Positions 35,839 through 45,480 of a stretch of DNA of 64,000 nucleotides are shown one piece after another. Both the position numbers and the translations under genes were made by a program. The notes under the pieces are model-generated. The model did not search any database. It was not told the origin of the DNA and saw only the letters and a list, made by a program, of their open reading frames with translations. Each line of letters starts with the position of its first letter. The stretch's first letter is position 1. Source of the DNA: CAIOYC01 sp965277345 (GTDB taxonomy: Bacteria; Pseudomonadota; Alphaproteobacteria; Caulobacterales; Caulobacteraceae); contig CBDICI010000002.1 of the NCBI GenBank assembly GCA_965277345.1, forward strand, positions 1 through 64,000, written 5' to 3'.

Positions 35839-36564
35839 CTATCGCTGCGCCTTGAAGCCCGTGGCCACGAGATAGACCTCGGCGCTGTCCACGCGGCTGG
35901 CCTTGGGCTTGACGTGCTTGACCTCGGTGAAGGCGGCGCGGAGCCGGCGGATGGCGTCGGCGGTTTCGCCGCCCTGGAACGCCTTGGTGATGAAGGCGCC
36001 GCCGGGCCTGAGGCTGGCGATGGCGAAGTCCGACGCCGCCTCGATCAGGCCGACGATGCGGATGTGATCGGTCTGGCGGTGACCGGAGGTGTTCGGCGCC
36101 ATGTCGGACATGACCAGGTCCGGCGGCCCGCCGATCCGATCCACCAGCAGGGGTCCGATGTCGGGATGGGTGAAGTCTGCGGCGAGGATGTGGGCGGGCG
36201 GCACGGGATCGACGCGCAGCAGGTCGACCCCCGCCACCGCGCCGGCGCCGCGCTCCACCGCGATCTGCAGCCAGCCGCCGGGGGCGCAGCCGAGATCGAT
36301 CACCCGCGCGCCGCGTTTCAGCAGGTGGAAGCGGTCGTCGATCTCGGTCAGCTTGAAGGCGGCGCGCGAGCGGTAGCCCTTGGCGTGGGCGGCCTTGACG
36401 AAGGGGTCGTTGAGCTGGCGCGACAGCCATTGCTGCGACGAGAGGGAGCGCTTGTCGGCGGTCTTCAGCCGCGCGCCGAAGCCCCGCCCGGCGGGGTCGC
36501 CGCCCGTGGGCGCGCGCACCAGACGGCGGCGTTCCTCGCCCTTGCCGTCATCCTCGCCGCTCAT
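35839..36564 (-). CDS. rlmE: 23S rRNA 2'-O-ribose methyltransferase RlmE (FtsJ/RrmJ family)
   Basis: The 241-residue protein methylates the ribose of 23S rRNA U2552 (E. coli numbering). A variable basic N-terminus is followed by the catalytic K-D-K-E framework: SRAAFKLTEIDD, motif I VIDLGCAPGGWLQIAVE, motif IV VMSDMAPNTSGH, FITKAFQGGE and the last Glu in DSAEVYLVATGF. The ATG overlaps the stop of the ppx/gppA gene (36561-36564). guaB follows 56 bases downstream in the same direction. Confidence 0.93.
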   Translation of the reverse strand: MSGEDDGKGEERRRLVRAPTGGDPAGRGFGARLKTADKRSLSSQQWLSRQLNDPFVKAAHAKGYRSRAAFKLTEIDDRFHLLKRGARVIDLGCAPGGWLQIAVERGAGAVAGVDLLRVDPVPPAHILAADFTHPDIGPLLVDRIGGPPDLVMSDMAPNTSGHRQTDHIRIVGLIEAASDFAIASLRPGGAFITKAFQGGETADAIRRLRAAFTEVKHVKPKASRVDSAEVYLVATGFKAQR

Positions 36565-37682
36565 TCGGCGGGCAAAGGCGCGGCGGCCACGGCCGGGCCG
36601 GCGGGGCGCCCGCCGCGCCGGCGACGGCGGCTATGGGCGGGCGTCCCCTCGCTCATCATGGAGAGCAGGATGCCCTCGCGCAGGCCGCGGTCGGCGACCC
36701 GCACGCGCTGGCAGGGCCAGGTCTCCTGCACGGCGCGCAGGATGGCGGCGCCGGCCAGCACCAGATCGGCGCGGTCGGGACCGATGCAGGGTTCGGCGGC
36801 GCGGCCCTCGGCGCCCATCGCCACCAGGCGCGCGGCGGCGGCGTCGCAGTCGAGATCGGTCAGCCACAGGCCATCGACCCGCGAGCGCTCGTAGCGGCGC
36901 AGGCCGAGGTGCAGCCCGGCCAGGCTGGTGATGGCGCCGGAGGTGCCGATCAGGTGCGCCCGGCCGGCCTGGAAGGTCGGACGAAAGCGTTCGGCGTGGG
37001 TGAAGGCGTCGATCCGCTCGCGCACATGGCCGACCATGGCGGCGAACCAGGCGCTGGACGGCGCCTCATGCTCCGGGAAGCGCTCGGCCAGGGTGACCAC
37101 GCCCACGGGGATCGACAGCCAGGCGCCCACATCGGCGGCCCCCGCCTTGCTGGCCTTGAGATCGACCCAGGACAGTTCGGTGGAGCCGCCGCCCACATCC
37201 ACCACCAGCGCCGCCTCCATGGACCGGTCGAGCAGATTCAGGCAGCCGGCGACGGACAGCTTGGCCTCTTCCCGTGGGGTGATGATGGCGAGCGCGATGC
37301 CGGTCGCCTCGGCGATGCGGCCCACGAAGGCCTCGCCGTTCTCGGCGATGCGGCAGGCCTGGGTGGCCACGGCGCGCACCTTCAGCGGCCGGCGTCGGCG
37401 AATCTTCTCGGCGCAGATTTCGAGCGCGGCGGCGGCGCGGTCCATGGCCGCATCGTCCAACCGGCCGGTGCGCGACAGGCCGTCGCCCAGCCGCACGATG
37501 CGGGAGAAGGCCTCCACCACCCGGAACCCGTCCCGCGCCGGCGCGGCGATCAGCAGACGACAGTTGTTGGTGCCGAGGTCCAGGGCCGCGAAACAGGGCT
37601 CGCGCCCCTCGCCGGGGCGTCCGCGCCGGGGCGCATCCTGCGGCGGCCCTGTCGGCCCTCCCGAGCTTGCGCCCTCGCTCAT
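36561..37682 (-). CDS. Ppx/GppA family exopolyphosphatase/pentaphosphate phosphatase
   Basis: The 373-residue protein is of the ASKHA fold. Phosphate-binding motifs are ALDLGTNNCRLLI near residue 33 and VVDVGGGSTELSWV; the catalytic Glu region is ATQACRIAENGE. The family hydrolyses inorganic polyphosphate and/or pppGpp. The short form, without the C-terminal HD domain, is common in alphaproteobacteria. I use ATG 37682 (MSEGASSGG); a GTG three codons earlier is also open. Upstream partner of rlmE by a 4-base overlap. Confidence 0.9.
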   Translation of the reverse strand: MSEGASSGGPTGPPQDAPRRGRPGEGREPCFAALDLGTNNCRLLIAAPARDGFRVVEAFSRIVRLGDGLSRTGRLDDAAMDRAAAALEICAEKIRRRRPLKVRAVATQACRIAENGEAFVGRIAEATGIALAIITPREEAKLSVAGCLNLLDRSMEAALVVDVGGGSTELSWVDLKASKAGAADVGAWLSIPVGVVTLAERFPEHEAPSSAWFAAMVGHVRERIDAFTHAERFRPTFQAGRAHLIGTSGAITSLAGLHLGLRRYERSRVDGLWLTDLDCDAAAARLVAMGAEGRAAEPCIGPDRADLVLAGAAILRAVQETWPCQRVRVADRGLREGILLSMMSEGTPAHSRRRRRGGRPAGPAVAAAPLPAE

Positions 37683-37864
37683 ACCATGCACTTCGCTTCC
37701 GGGCGCTTCACTCTGGGCGCTCGCCGATGGGCGGGCGACCCGTTCGCCAACCTAGCAGGCGCCCATCGCTTTGCGAACCCTGCGGCGAAGGCGCGCCTTG
37801 CGTGATGGCCGCCTGCATACGACGTTCACGTGACGGTCAGATCGGCCGTGGCATGTTGAGTCTC

Positions 37865-38194
37865 ATGGAACCGCGTCTCGCCAAGTTCAGTATCGGCCAG
37901 GTGGTCAGGCACCGGATCTTCCCGTTCCGCGGCGTGATCTTCGACGTCGATCCGGAGTTCGCCAACACCGAGGAATGGTGGAGGTCGATCCCGGAGGAGA
38001 TCCGTCCGCGCAGGGACCAGCCGTTCTATCACCTGCTGGCCGAAAACGACTCGAACGCCTATGTGGCCTATGTGTCGGAGCAGAACCTGTTGCCCGACCC
38101 CTCGGGCGAGCCGGTCGGCCACCCGCAGACCAACGTGCTGTTCGACGCCTTCGAGGGCGGCCACTATCATCTTCGGCCCCAGGTGGGACACTGA
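37865..38194 (+). CDS. hspQ: Heat shock protein HspQ (hemimethylated-DNA-binding YccV-like)
   Basis: The 109-residue protein matches HspQ: AKFSIGQVVRHRIFPFRGVIFDVDPEF, with the variable acidic loop NTEEWWRSIPEEIRPRRDQPFYHLLAEND and YVSEQNLLPD. HspQ is a small beta-rich protein that acts as a specificity factor for Lon and can bind hemimethylated DNA. ATG 37865 (MEPRLAKFS) fits the family; ATG 37853 would add four residues. It is divergent from the ppx/gppA gene, with a ~180-base shared upstream region. Confidence 0.88.
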   Translation: MEPRLAKFSIGQVVRHRIFPFRGVIFDVDPEFANTEEWWRSIPEEIRPRRDQPFYHLLAENDSNAYVAYVSEQNLLPDPSGEPVGHPQTNVLFDAFEGGHYHLRPQVGH

Positions 38195-38311
38195 GGTCGC
38201 GCATGAGGCAGGTCGAGATCGGCGGGCTGTTGAGCCCAAAACAGCGCCGTCCGCGTTCCACCTCTGTCGATTTGAACGGATTTTTCGCACTTTTCGGTCA
38301 AGGATGCGCCC

Positions 38312-39184
38312 ATGAGTGCTGATTTGCCTTCCACGCCGCCGGCGGGCGCCGCCGCCGACTGGACCATCCCCCAGGGTTGGGACCACTATACGCGAGAGGA
38401 TCACGCCGTCTGGCTGACCCTCTATGAGCGCCAGTCCAAGGTCCTGCCCGGCCGGGCGTGCGACGCCTTCCTCAATGGATTGGATGCGCTGGACCTCCAC
38501 GGCGCGGGCATCCCCGACTTCAAGCGCATCTCCGAAACACTGCACGCCCTCACCGGCTGGTCGGTGGTGGCGGTGCCGGGCCTGGTGCCGGACGCGGTGT
38601 TCTTCGAGCACTTGGCCCACCGCCGGTTTCCCGCCGGCAACTTCATCCGCAAGGCGGATCAACTCGACTATCTGCAGGAGCCGGACGTCTTTCACGACGT
38701 GTTCGGCCACGTGCCGATGCTGACCGATCCGGTGTTCGCCGATTTCATGCAGGCTTACGGCGAGGGCGGCCGGCGCGCCATGTCTCTCGGCCAGTTGCAC
38801 AACCTGGCCCGCCTCTACTGGTACACGGTGGAGTTCGGCCTGATGCGGTCCGATGAGGGCCTGCGCATCTACGGCGCCGGCATCGTCTCCTCCAAGAGCG
38901 AGAGCCTGTTCGCGCTGGAAGACCCCTCGCCCAACCGGATCGGCTTCGATCTGGAACGGGTCATGCGCACCCCCTACCGGATCGACGACTTCCAGCAGGT
39001 CTATTTCGTCATCGAGTCCATCGAGTCGCTGCTCGACGCCTCGATGCAGGACTTCGGCGACCTCTATCGCCGCCTCGCCGACAACCGCGACATCGCCATC
39101 GAGGCGGTCCAGCCCACCGACAGGCTCTACACCCGCGGCACGCAGGCCTACGCCCACCGGGGCGGGCGCCTCAACGCCGCCTGA
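38312..39184 (+). CDS. phhA: Phenylalanine 4-monooxygenase PhhA
   Basis: This is a pterin- and Fe(II)-dependent aromatic amino acid hydroxylase that converts Phe to Tyr. The 290-residue protein has only the catalytic domain, as in other bacteria. Iron ligands are His128 and His133 (DVFHDVFGHVPML) and Glu174 (WYTVEFGLM). AAGGA precedes the ATG (38312) by about nine bases. No pterin-recycling gene (phhB) is adjacent. The 3' flank holds half of a palindromic repeat (CCTCATCCTGAGG near 39213). Confidence 0.96.
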   Translation: MSADLPSTPPAGAAADWTIPQGWDHYTREDHAVWLTLYERQSKVLPGRACDAFLNGLDALDLHGAGIPDFKRISETLHALTGWSVVAVPGLVPDAVFFEHLAHRRFPAGNFIRKADQLDYLQEPDVFHDVFGHVPMLTDPVFADFMQAYGEGGRRAMSLGQLHNLARLYWYTVEFGLMRSDEGLRIYGAGIVSSKSESLFALEDPSPNRIGFDLERVMRTPYRIDDFQQVYFVIESIESLLDASMQDFGDLYRRLADNRDIAIEAVQPTDRLYTRGTQAYAHRGGRLNAA

Positions 39185-39253
39185 GCGGATTGTCGCAATG
39201 TTCAGCCTCCCTACCTCATCCTGAGGACGGAAGGTTCTCTCTGAAATCGATGC

Positions 39254-42200
39254 TCAATAGTCCTTCCGGAACCGGATCGACAGGCGCGCGTCGCCTTGGG
39301 TTCCCACCTGCGAGACCAGCGACAGGTCGCGGCGCACGCGCCATTCCACCTGGGCCGAGGGGCCGGTGCGCCCGCCGCCGGTCAGCTCCAGATAGACGTT
39401 GTTGGTGAGATAGCGCCCCGCCGAGACCGTGGTGCCGGAGGCCTGGCTGCCGCCGAGCGCCAGCCGGTCCAGCCCGGCGAACTGGCGCAGGTTGCCGATC
39501 ACGTCGAAGCCCCCGCCGCCGTTCAGCGAGGCCAGGGAGGAGGCCAGTTGCGCCGCCTGTCCCGGCGAAAGCTGGGCGGCGGAGACCCCGAACAGCACGC
39601 GCGAGAGCACCTCGTCCTGGGGCAGGACCGGGCTGGAGGTCAGGGTGATCTCCGGCTTGGCCGCGGTGCCCTTCACCCGCACCACTGCGGTCAAGGCCGG
39701 ATCGTCGCGCGTGGCGCTGATGTCCAGCAAGATCTTGTCGGGCGAGGTGGCCAGCCGGACCGTGCCGCGGTCGTCGAGGTCGAAGCGCTGGCCGGCGAAG
39801 TCGTAATAGCCGCGCACGATCCGCGCCGTGCCGCTGAGCTGCGGCTTGGAGATGAACCCGCCCACATGGGCGTCGAGCGACAGCTCCGCGTCCAGCCCCT
39901 TGCCGCGCAGCACGATGCCCCGCGCCGCCTTCAGCGTCACATCCAGGGCGAACACCGGCGGCGCGCCGGTGGTGAGCGGCTTTTCCGCCCCCTCCTTCTG
40001 CGGCGGGTTCAGCTCCACCACCTCCATCGGCACCACGCCGGTGGGCACCGGCGGATTGGCGGCGAACTCAGCCCGGTCGATGGTGAGGGCGCCGGACAGG
40101 CGCGCCTTGCCGTCCGCGTCGCGGGTCAGCGTCGCCTGGCCTGAGGCGGAGGCCCGGCCGATGTCGTTGTCGATCAGCTGGAACCGCTTGGCGATCAGGG
40201 TGAAGGTGGAGCCCCCGCCCCGCTCCAGACTGATCCGGCCCTGACCGCCGAGGCTGCCGCCCCGCGCATCCACGCCGGAGAACTGCCCGATGCTCACCAC
40301 CGTATGGTCGAAGGTGGAGGCCACCTGCAGGTTCTTCAGCGCCAGCCCCGTGCCCACGTCGCGGAACTCGCCCTTGGTCAGGGCCGCGTCGCCGGTGGCC
40401 GTGGGGTCGGCGATGGCGCCGCCGAAGGTGGCGTGGACGGAGACCTGGCCCGACAGGGTCCGCTCGCCGCCGGCGATCAGGTCCCACAGGGGGCGAATCT
40501 CGCCCTCCGCGGTGAAGGTCCCGCGGATCGGCCGGGTGCGGTCCACCGCGATGCGGAACGGGGCGGCGGCGGCCTCCGCCGGCAGGTCCACGTCCAGGCC
40601 GGACCTTAAGCCCTCCGGATTGGCGGCCTCGGCGACGAGATGGATGTGCGATCCCGCCAGGGTGGCCTTCAGCCGGGCGTTCAGCGCCTCGTTGGCCGGC
40701 TCGTCGCGCGAGCGGGCGCCGTCGAGGCTGAGGTCGGCGGCCCCGCCGAGCTGCGGCCCCTTGCCCTGGAGCGAGAGTGAGCCCGACACCGTGCCGGTGA
40801 AGTCCTCCATGAGGGCGCTGAGGCCCACCCCCGCCAGATCGGCCTTGGCCTGGGCCGCGCCGTGCGCCAGCGTCGCGTCGATGTCCGCGTGGCCGCCGCC
40901 GATAGCCAGGTGCAGCCGGGCGGCGTTGCCGTCGGGGCCGAACCGCACCTCGGCGGGGGCCTGGGTGGCGTAGGTCGCCTTGCGCAGCTTGCCGCCGCCG
41001 GTGAGGGTCACCACCGTCTCGCGCGCCCCGGCATAGACGCCCTCGCCCTTGAACGACCAGGCGATGGGGTCGACGCTGTCCAGACTGGCCTGGAACGGCA
41101 GCCGCGCCAGCGGGCCGGACGCCTTGAGATGCAGGGTCCGCAGCGCGGTCGGCAGTTCGGGCGCCGCCAGCCCCTGGCCGTCCAGGGCCAGTTGGGCCTG
41201 CGTTCCGCCGGGCTGGTCCACCAGCTTCAGCATCCCGGTCATGCGGCCGGCGGTGAGGAAGGCCCCCGGTCCCGCCACCACGTTCAGGTTGGCGGTGGAG
41301 GGCGCGCCGTTGCTGAGCGCCAGGCGGCCCGAGAGCTTCACCCCGCCGGCGTCGGCCACCAGGTCGGTGAGCTCGATCCCCGGCTCCACGAAACGGAAGG
41401 CGGTCTTCAGGCTGGCGTGGCCGTACTTGTCGGTCGGCCCCTCCAACGCCCCGACGCCGTCCAGCCCGTCCGGTCCCTTCAGCAGGGTGAGGGTCAGCTT
41501 GGCCGGGGTGATCACCAGCCGCCCGAAATCGACCGAGGCCAGCTCGGCCACCAGATCGGCGCGGGGATTGGCCACCTCGCCGGTCACCTTGCCGCTGCCC
41601 TTGGCCAGGCCCGCGATCTCTACCGGCCCGGCGGCGAACGGTCCCTTGGCGCTCCAGTCGATGGCGAGGTCCAGCGCCTCGTGCGGGCCGACCGATCCGT
41701 GACCGGAGGCCTGCAGCGCGCCGCCGGCCAGATCCGCCCGGTCGAAGCTCAGCCGTCCATCGGCGAAGGCGCCCTTGCCGGTGAAGCGCGGCTGGGCGCC
41801 GAGATAGCGGTCGAGTTCCGGCAGGCCGGTGGCGAAGTTGGCGCCGCGGGCATCGACGCCGAGCCGCCAGAGGTGTGCGCCCTTGGCCTCGGCGGCATCC
41901 CACGACGCGGTCACCTGGCCATGCGCCCCGGCGTGGATGGGGGCGAGGTTGGAGACCTGCATCGTCCCCTTGAACGACAGATCGCCGAACAGGCCGAGGC
42001 CGCCGCTGGCCTGCACCGAGAGGCCGGCGCCCTTGAGGTCCAGCGCGCGGATCAGGAAGCGGCTGTCCTTCAGGATGGAGAGGTCGAGCGTCACGCGCGG
42101 CGAGGGGCCGAGCAGCGGTCCGACCGGCGTGGGGGCCGCCGCGCCCGAGCCCTGCAGATCGGCCTGGATGCGCCATTCGCCCCGGGCGCGGCCAAGGGTG

Positions 42201-43441
42201 ACGGGACCCACCACATGGGCGATGGTGATCCCGTCCTGGTCCAGCCGGTCGCCGGCGAAGCGGCCCTTGAGGGCGAGGTCGTCGAACCCGCCGTCGAGCC
42301 GCCCCTCCAGCCGGGCCGGACCGATCCTGGGCAGGCTCAGCCATCTGGACAGGTCGTTCAGCGCGACGCTGACCCCGAGATTCTCCGCCCGGCGCGTGCG
42401 CCAGTTCACCGGCCCATCCACGGCGATCCGTCCCTCGCGCGCCACCAGCCGGCCATGGGCGGTGTAGAGATCGCCCTTGTCCGGCCTGACGGTCAGCGCG
42501 ACCGCTGCCTCCGGACCCAGATGTTCGGCGAAATAGTGGGTGAGCCTGGAGGCGGTGAGGTCGGCGTGGCCCTGCAAGGCGGCGCCGGCCCTGGACCAGC
42601 GGGCGTTGAAATCGAGCGGGGTCTGCGCGCCGGACTGCACGCGGGCCTCGAGCGCGCCCTCGCTCTGGGTGGCGTCGCCCTTGGCATGGACGGCCAGGCG
42701 TCGATCGGCGGGCAGGCCCAGCATCCCGGCCAGCGCCCCGCCCGCGGCCTCGACCCCCTCGGCGCGCAAATGCATCCGGTCCCGGCGGCCGATGTCGATG
42801 GCGAGGTCCAGCCCATCGCCCTTGTGCAGCAGGCTGTGGGCGGCGACGTCGGCGCGGGCCTGGCCGTTGCGGCGCAGGATCACCCTGGCCTTCACGTCCC
42901 ACAAACCGTGCTGGACCGAGACCTCTGGATCGGTCTCCAGCCGCAGGCGCACATCGTCCAGCAGCACCGTGACCGGCCGGGGTGAAGGCGGCTGGGTCGT
43001 TTTGGTCAGGATCGGCGGGCGAAGCACGCGCAGGTCCCTGGCCCACAGCCGCCCCACGTGCAGGCGCCGCCCGAGCAGCTCGCCCGGGTTCCAGACCACG
43101 GTTAAGCCCCCGGCGCGGACCCAAGGCCCCTTGGCGTCGACGATCTCCAGCCGGTCCAGGGTGAAGGCGGCGAACACGTCGCCCTTCAGCCCGCCGACCC
43201 GCAGCCGACCGATCGGCCCGAGCCTGATCCCGTCCGCCAGACGCACGATCAGCGCCCGCCCGGGGTCGGTCTCCGCGCCATAGCGCACCACCACGCCGGT
43301 CAGCAGTAGGAGCGCCACCAGCCCGGCGACGAGTCCGAACGCCCACGCCGCCCACGCGCCCCTCCGCCGCGGCTTGGCCGGAGGCGGCGGGTCTTGGGTC
43401 GCGGGCGGAGCCGCGTCTTGGAGGGGACGAACTTCGGTCAA
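39254..43441 (-). CDS. tamB: TamB-type translocation and assembly module protein
   Basis: The 1395-residue AsmA-like bridge protein spans the periplasm and works with TamA in outer-membrane biogenesis and lipid transport. An N-terminal membrane anchor (AAWAFGLVAGLVALLLLTGVV) is followed by very long repeated beta-strand sequence with GLY/ALA-rich turns. The C-terminal DUF490/TamB domain ends QVGTQGDARLSIRFRKDY, and a conserved segment LDISATRDDPALTAVVRVKG precedes it. Its ATG overlaps the tamA stop by four bases, giving the standard tamA-tamB order. Confidence 0.95.
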   Translation of the reverse strand: MTEVRPLQDAAPPATQDPPPPAKPRRRGAWAAWAFGLVAGLVALLLLTGVVVRYGAETDPGRALIVRLADGIRLGPIGRLRVGGLKGDVFAAFTLDRLEIVDAKGPWVRAGGLTVVWNPGELLGRRLHVGRLWARDLRVLRPPILTKTTQPPSPRPVTVLLDDVRLRLETDPEVSVQHGLWDVKARVILRRNGQARADVAAHSLLHKGDGLDLAIDIGRRDRMHLRAEGVEAAGGALAGMLGLPADRRLAVHAKGDATQSEGALEARVQSGAQTPLDFNARWSRAGAALQGHADLTASRLTHYFAEHLGPEAAVALTVRPDKGDLYTAHGRLVAREGRIAVDGPVNWRTRRAENLGVSVALNDLSRWLSLPRIGPARLEGRLDGGFDDLALKGRFAGDRLDQDGITIAHVVGPVTLGRARGEWRIQADLQGSGAAAPTPVGPLLGPSPRVTLDLSILKDSRFLIRALDLKGAGLSVQASGGLGLFGDLSFKGTMQVSNLAPIHAGAHGQVTASWDAAEAKGAHLWRLGVDARGANFATGLPELDRYLGAQPRFTGKGAFADGRLSFDRADLAGGALQASGHGSVGPHEALDLAIDWSAKGPFAAGPVEIAGLAKGSGKVTGEVANPRADLVAELASVDFGRLVITPAKLTLTLLKGPDGLDGVGALEGPTDKYGHASLKTAFRFVEPGIELTDLVADAGGVKLSGRLALSNGAPSTANLNVVAGPGAFLTAGRMTGMLKLVDQPGGTQAQLALDGQGLAAPELPTALRTLHLKASGPLARLPFQASLDSVDPIAWSFKGEGVYAGARETVVTLTGGGKLRKATYATQAPAEVRFGPDGNAARLHLAIGGGHADIDATLAHGAAQAKADLAGVGLSALMEDFTGTVSGSLSLQGKGPQLGGAADLSLDGARSRDEPANEALNARLKATLAGSHIHLVAEAANPEGLRSGLDVDLPAEAAAAPFRIAVDRTRPIRGTFTAEGEIRPLWDLIAGGERTLSGQVSVHATFGGAIADPTATGDAALTKGEFRDVGTGLALKNLQVASTFDHTVVSIGQFSGVDARGGSLGGQGRISLERGGGSTFTLIAKRFQLIDNDIGRASASGQATLTRDADGKARLSGALTIDRAEFAANPPVPTGVVPMEVVELNPPQKEGAEKPLTTGAPPVFALDVTLKAARGIVLRGKGLDAELSLDAHVGGFISKPQLSGTARIVRGYYDFAGQRFDLDDRGTVRLATSPDKILLDISATRDDPALTAVVRVKGTAAKPEITLTSSPVLPQDEVLSRVLFGVSAAQLSPGQAAQLASSLASLNGGGGFDVIGNLRQFAGLDRLALGGSQASGTTVSAGRYLTNNVYLELTGGGRTGPSAQVEWRVRRDLSLVSQVGTQGDARLSIRFRKDY

Positions 43442-45216
43442 AACGCCTGCCCGATGGAGATATAGATCTGGAAGGGTTGCTGGCCGGCCCCGTTCGGCTT
43501 CTGCAGCGGAAACGCCAGATCGGCGCGGATCGGGGCGAAGCCTAGATTGTAGCGCAGGCCGACCCCCACCGCCGTGTCGGTATGGCGAAAGTCCGGCTGG
43601 ATCTGCTCGCCCACCGAACCGGTATCGAGGAACAGCACCCCGCCGATGGCCTGGGTGAAGCGGTGGCGCACCTCGAACGACCCCTCCACCAGCGACAGGC
43701 CGCCCACCGGCGTATTGTCCGGATAGTGGGGGCCGACGGTCTGATAGGCGTAGCCCCGCACCGATCCGCCGCCGCCGGCATAGAAGCGGTCCGAGGCGGG
43801 TACGGCGGGGACGCGCCCCCCGAGGATCGACCCGATGCGGCCGCGCACCGCCAGCACCGTGTTGGCGAGCATGTCGATGGGCAGGTAGTAGGTCGCCTGG
43901 GCCTGCGCCTTCACGTAGAACAGCTGCTCATCGCCCTCGATCTGGGTCGGTTCGGCCTTGGCGTCGATGCGAAAGCCGCTGTGGGGATCGAGCGGATTGT
44001 CCGACCGGTCGAGGGCGAAGGCGCCCAGCAGGCGGAAGCTCTCGATATTGATGACGCCGGTCTCCTTGTCGTCCACCCGGCTCTGGGTGACCGAGGCGCC
44101 GGCGGTGATGAACGAGGTCTTGCCCCAGCGCTGGGTGAGGTCGCCCGCCAGCTGGCCGCCGGTCTCCACATAGGCGTTGGTGACGTTCTGGAAGAAGTTC
44201 GGCTCCAGCGTCAGGGTGCGCCCCGGCTGGGTGAAGTGCGGCAAGGCGAGCAGGACGCCGATCTTGGAGCCGAGATTGTTGGTGTTGGCCAGGCTGGCGT
44301 AGCGCGCCTCGTAGGTCAGCGTGTCGCCGCGACCGAAGATGTTGTAGCTCGACAGCCGAAGATCGAGATCCGCCCCGTCGGTGGTGGAATAGCCGGCGCC
44401 GAACTCGAAGGTATGGCGCGAACGGTCGGCCAGGTTGACGATCACGGGCCGCAGCCCGTCCGGACCCGGCGCGGGCGCCAGCGCCACGGTCACCGAATCA
44501 TAGACCTGGGTCTCGGTCAGGCGCTGCTCCAGTTCGCCCACTGCCTTGGGGGTATAGGCGTCGCCCTTATTCCACGGCAGGAGCTTGACCAGCCAGGCCC
44601 GCCGCGTGCGGCCCTTGCTCTCCAGCCTGATGCCGTCGAGCTTCACCAAGGGCCCGGTGGCGACCTCATAGACCACGTGCATGGTCTGCCGGGCTCGGTC
44701 CACCTCCGGCGGCGGCCGGTTCAGGGTGGCGTCGGCATAGCCGCTCTCCTTGACGGCGGCGACGATGCGGCCTTCAGCGGCGATCACGTCGGCGGCTCTG
44801 GCCGGGGCGGCGGGCTTGAGGTCGAGGGCGGCCGCCACCTTCTTCTGCACGGCCGGGGGCGGCGCCTCGCCCCGCCACCGGATCTCCACCACGCCGAGCA
44901 GAGTGCGCGGGCCGGCCTCGATCTTGACCACCGCCTGGGGCCGGTCGCCCTCGCCGATATCGGGGTCCACCTCGAAGTCGTAATAGCCCTCGGACCGGAG
45001 CAGCGCCATGGCGCTTTCCGCCGCCTGGCGGGCGCGGCGGCGGGCATCGACGCGGTTGGCGGGCGCGGTCTTCTCCTCGCCGACGGCGGTCTCGATCTCC
45101 GCGCGCAGCCCCGCCGGCATCGATCCTTCGATCGCCGCGCGTCGCTGGGCCGCCTGGGCGCCGCCCGCATAGATCAGGGCGGCGGCGGCCGCGATGGCGA
45201 AGCCTGGTCGTACCAA
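43438..45216 (-). CDS. tamA: TamA-type outer-membrane beta-barrel protein (BamA superfamily)
   Basis: The 592-residue protein has a signal peptide (FAIAAAAALIYAGGAQA, cleaved near residue 22), three POTRA-like domains (LRSEGYYDFEVDPDIGEGD, GRIVAAVKESGYADAT and a third near 220) and a C-terminal 16-strand Bac_surface_Ag barrel. The barrel has the typical VRGYAYQTVGP loop and a terminal aromatic (YISIGQAF). It is the outer-membrane partner of TamB. The ATG at 45216 gives a good signal peptide. The 264-base region to the divergent ridA contains both promoters and no gene. Confidence 0.95.
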   Translation of the reverse strand: MVRPGFAIAAAAALIYAGGAQAAQRRAAIEGSMPAGLRAEIETAVGEEKTAPANRVDARRRARQAAESAMALLRSEGYYDFEVDPDIGEGDRPQAVVKIEAGPRTLLGVVEIRWRGEAPPPAVQKKVAAALDLKPAAPARAADVIAAEGRIVAAVKESGYADATLNRPPPEVDRARQTMHVVYEVATGPLVKLDGIRLESKGRTRRAWLVKLLPWNKGDAYTPKAVGELEQRLTETQVYDSVTVALAPAPGPDGLRPVIVNLADRSRHTFEFGAGYSTTDGADLDLRLSSYNIFGRGDTLTYEARYASLANTNNLGSKIGVLLALPHFTQPGRTLTLEPNFFQNVTNAYVETGGQLAGDLTQRWGKTSFITAGASVTQSRVDDKETGVINIESFRLLGAFALDRSDNPLDPHSGFRIDAKAEPTQIEGDEQLFYVKAQAQATYYLPIDMLANTVLAVRGRIGSILGGRVPAVPASDRFYAGGGGSVRGYAYQTVGPHYPDNTPVGGLSLVEGSFEVRHRFTQAIGGVLFLDTGSVGEQIQPDFRHTDTAVGVGLRYNLGFAPIRADLAFPLQKPNGAGQQPFQIYISIGQAF

Positions 45217-45480
45217 GCGGAAATCCTGTCCTAACTACGCCCGCCCGCGAGCGCGCCGGGGTGAAGTTCGCGGCGCGTCGGTGAACGCGCCCTGAACCCG
45301 CCCGGGGCTCGCCCTTGGCTGTCACCCTTAGGAAGCCTCCGCAAGGCGATTTTCGGACCTGATCGCCCGTTTCGCGACGGGAAGCCGCGCCGCGCCCCGG
45401 CGCCGAGGCCCCTGGCCCCGCCAACACGGTTGAGGCCGGGCGCGCGGCGGCCTATGTCGGGCCAACGCCAAGGAGGCCCC

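Noticed and set aside
40862..42985. A 707-codon plus-strand frame inside tamB
   Set aside because: Antisense artefact of GC-rich third positions; tamB reads intact.
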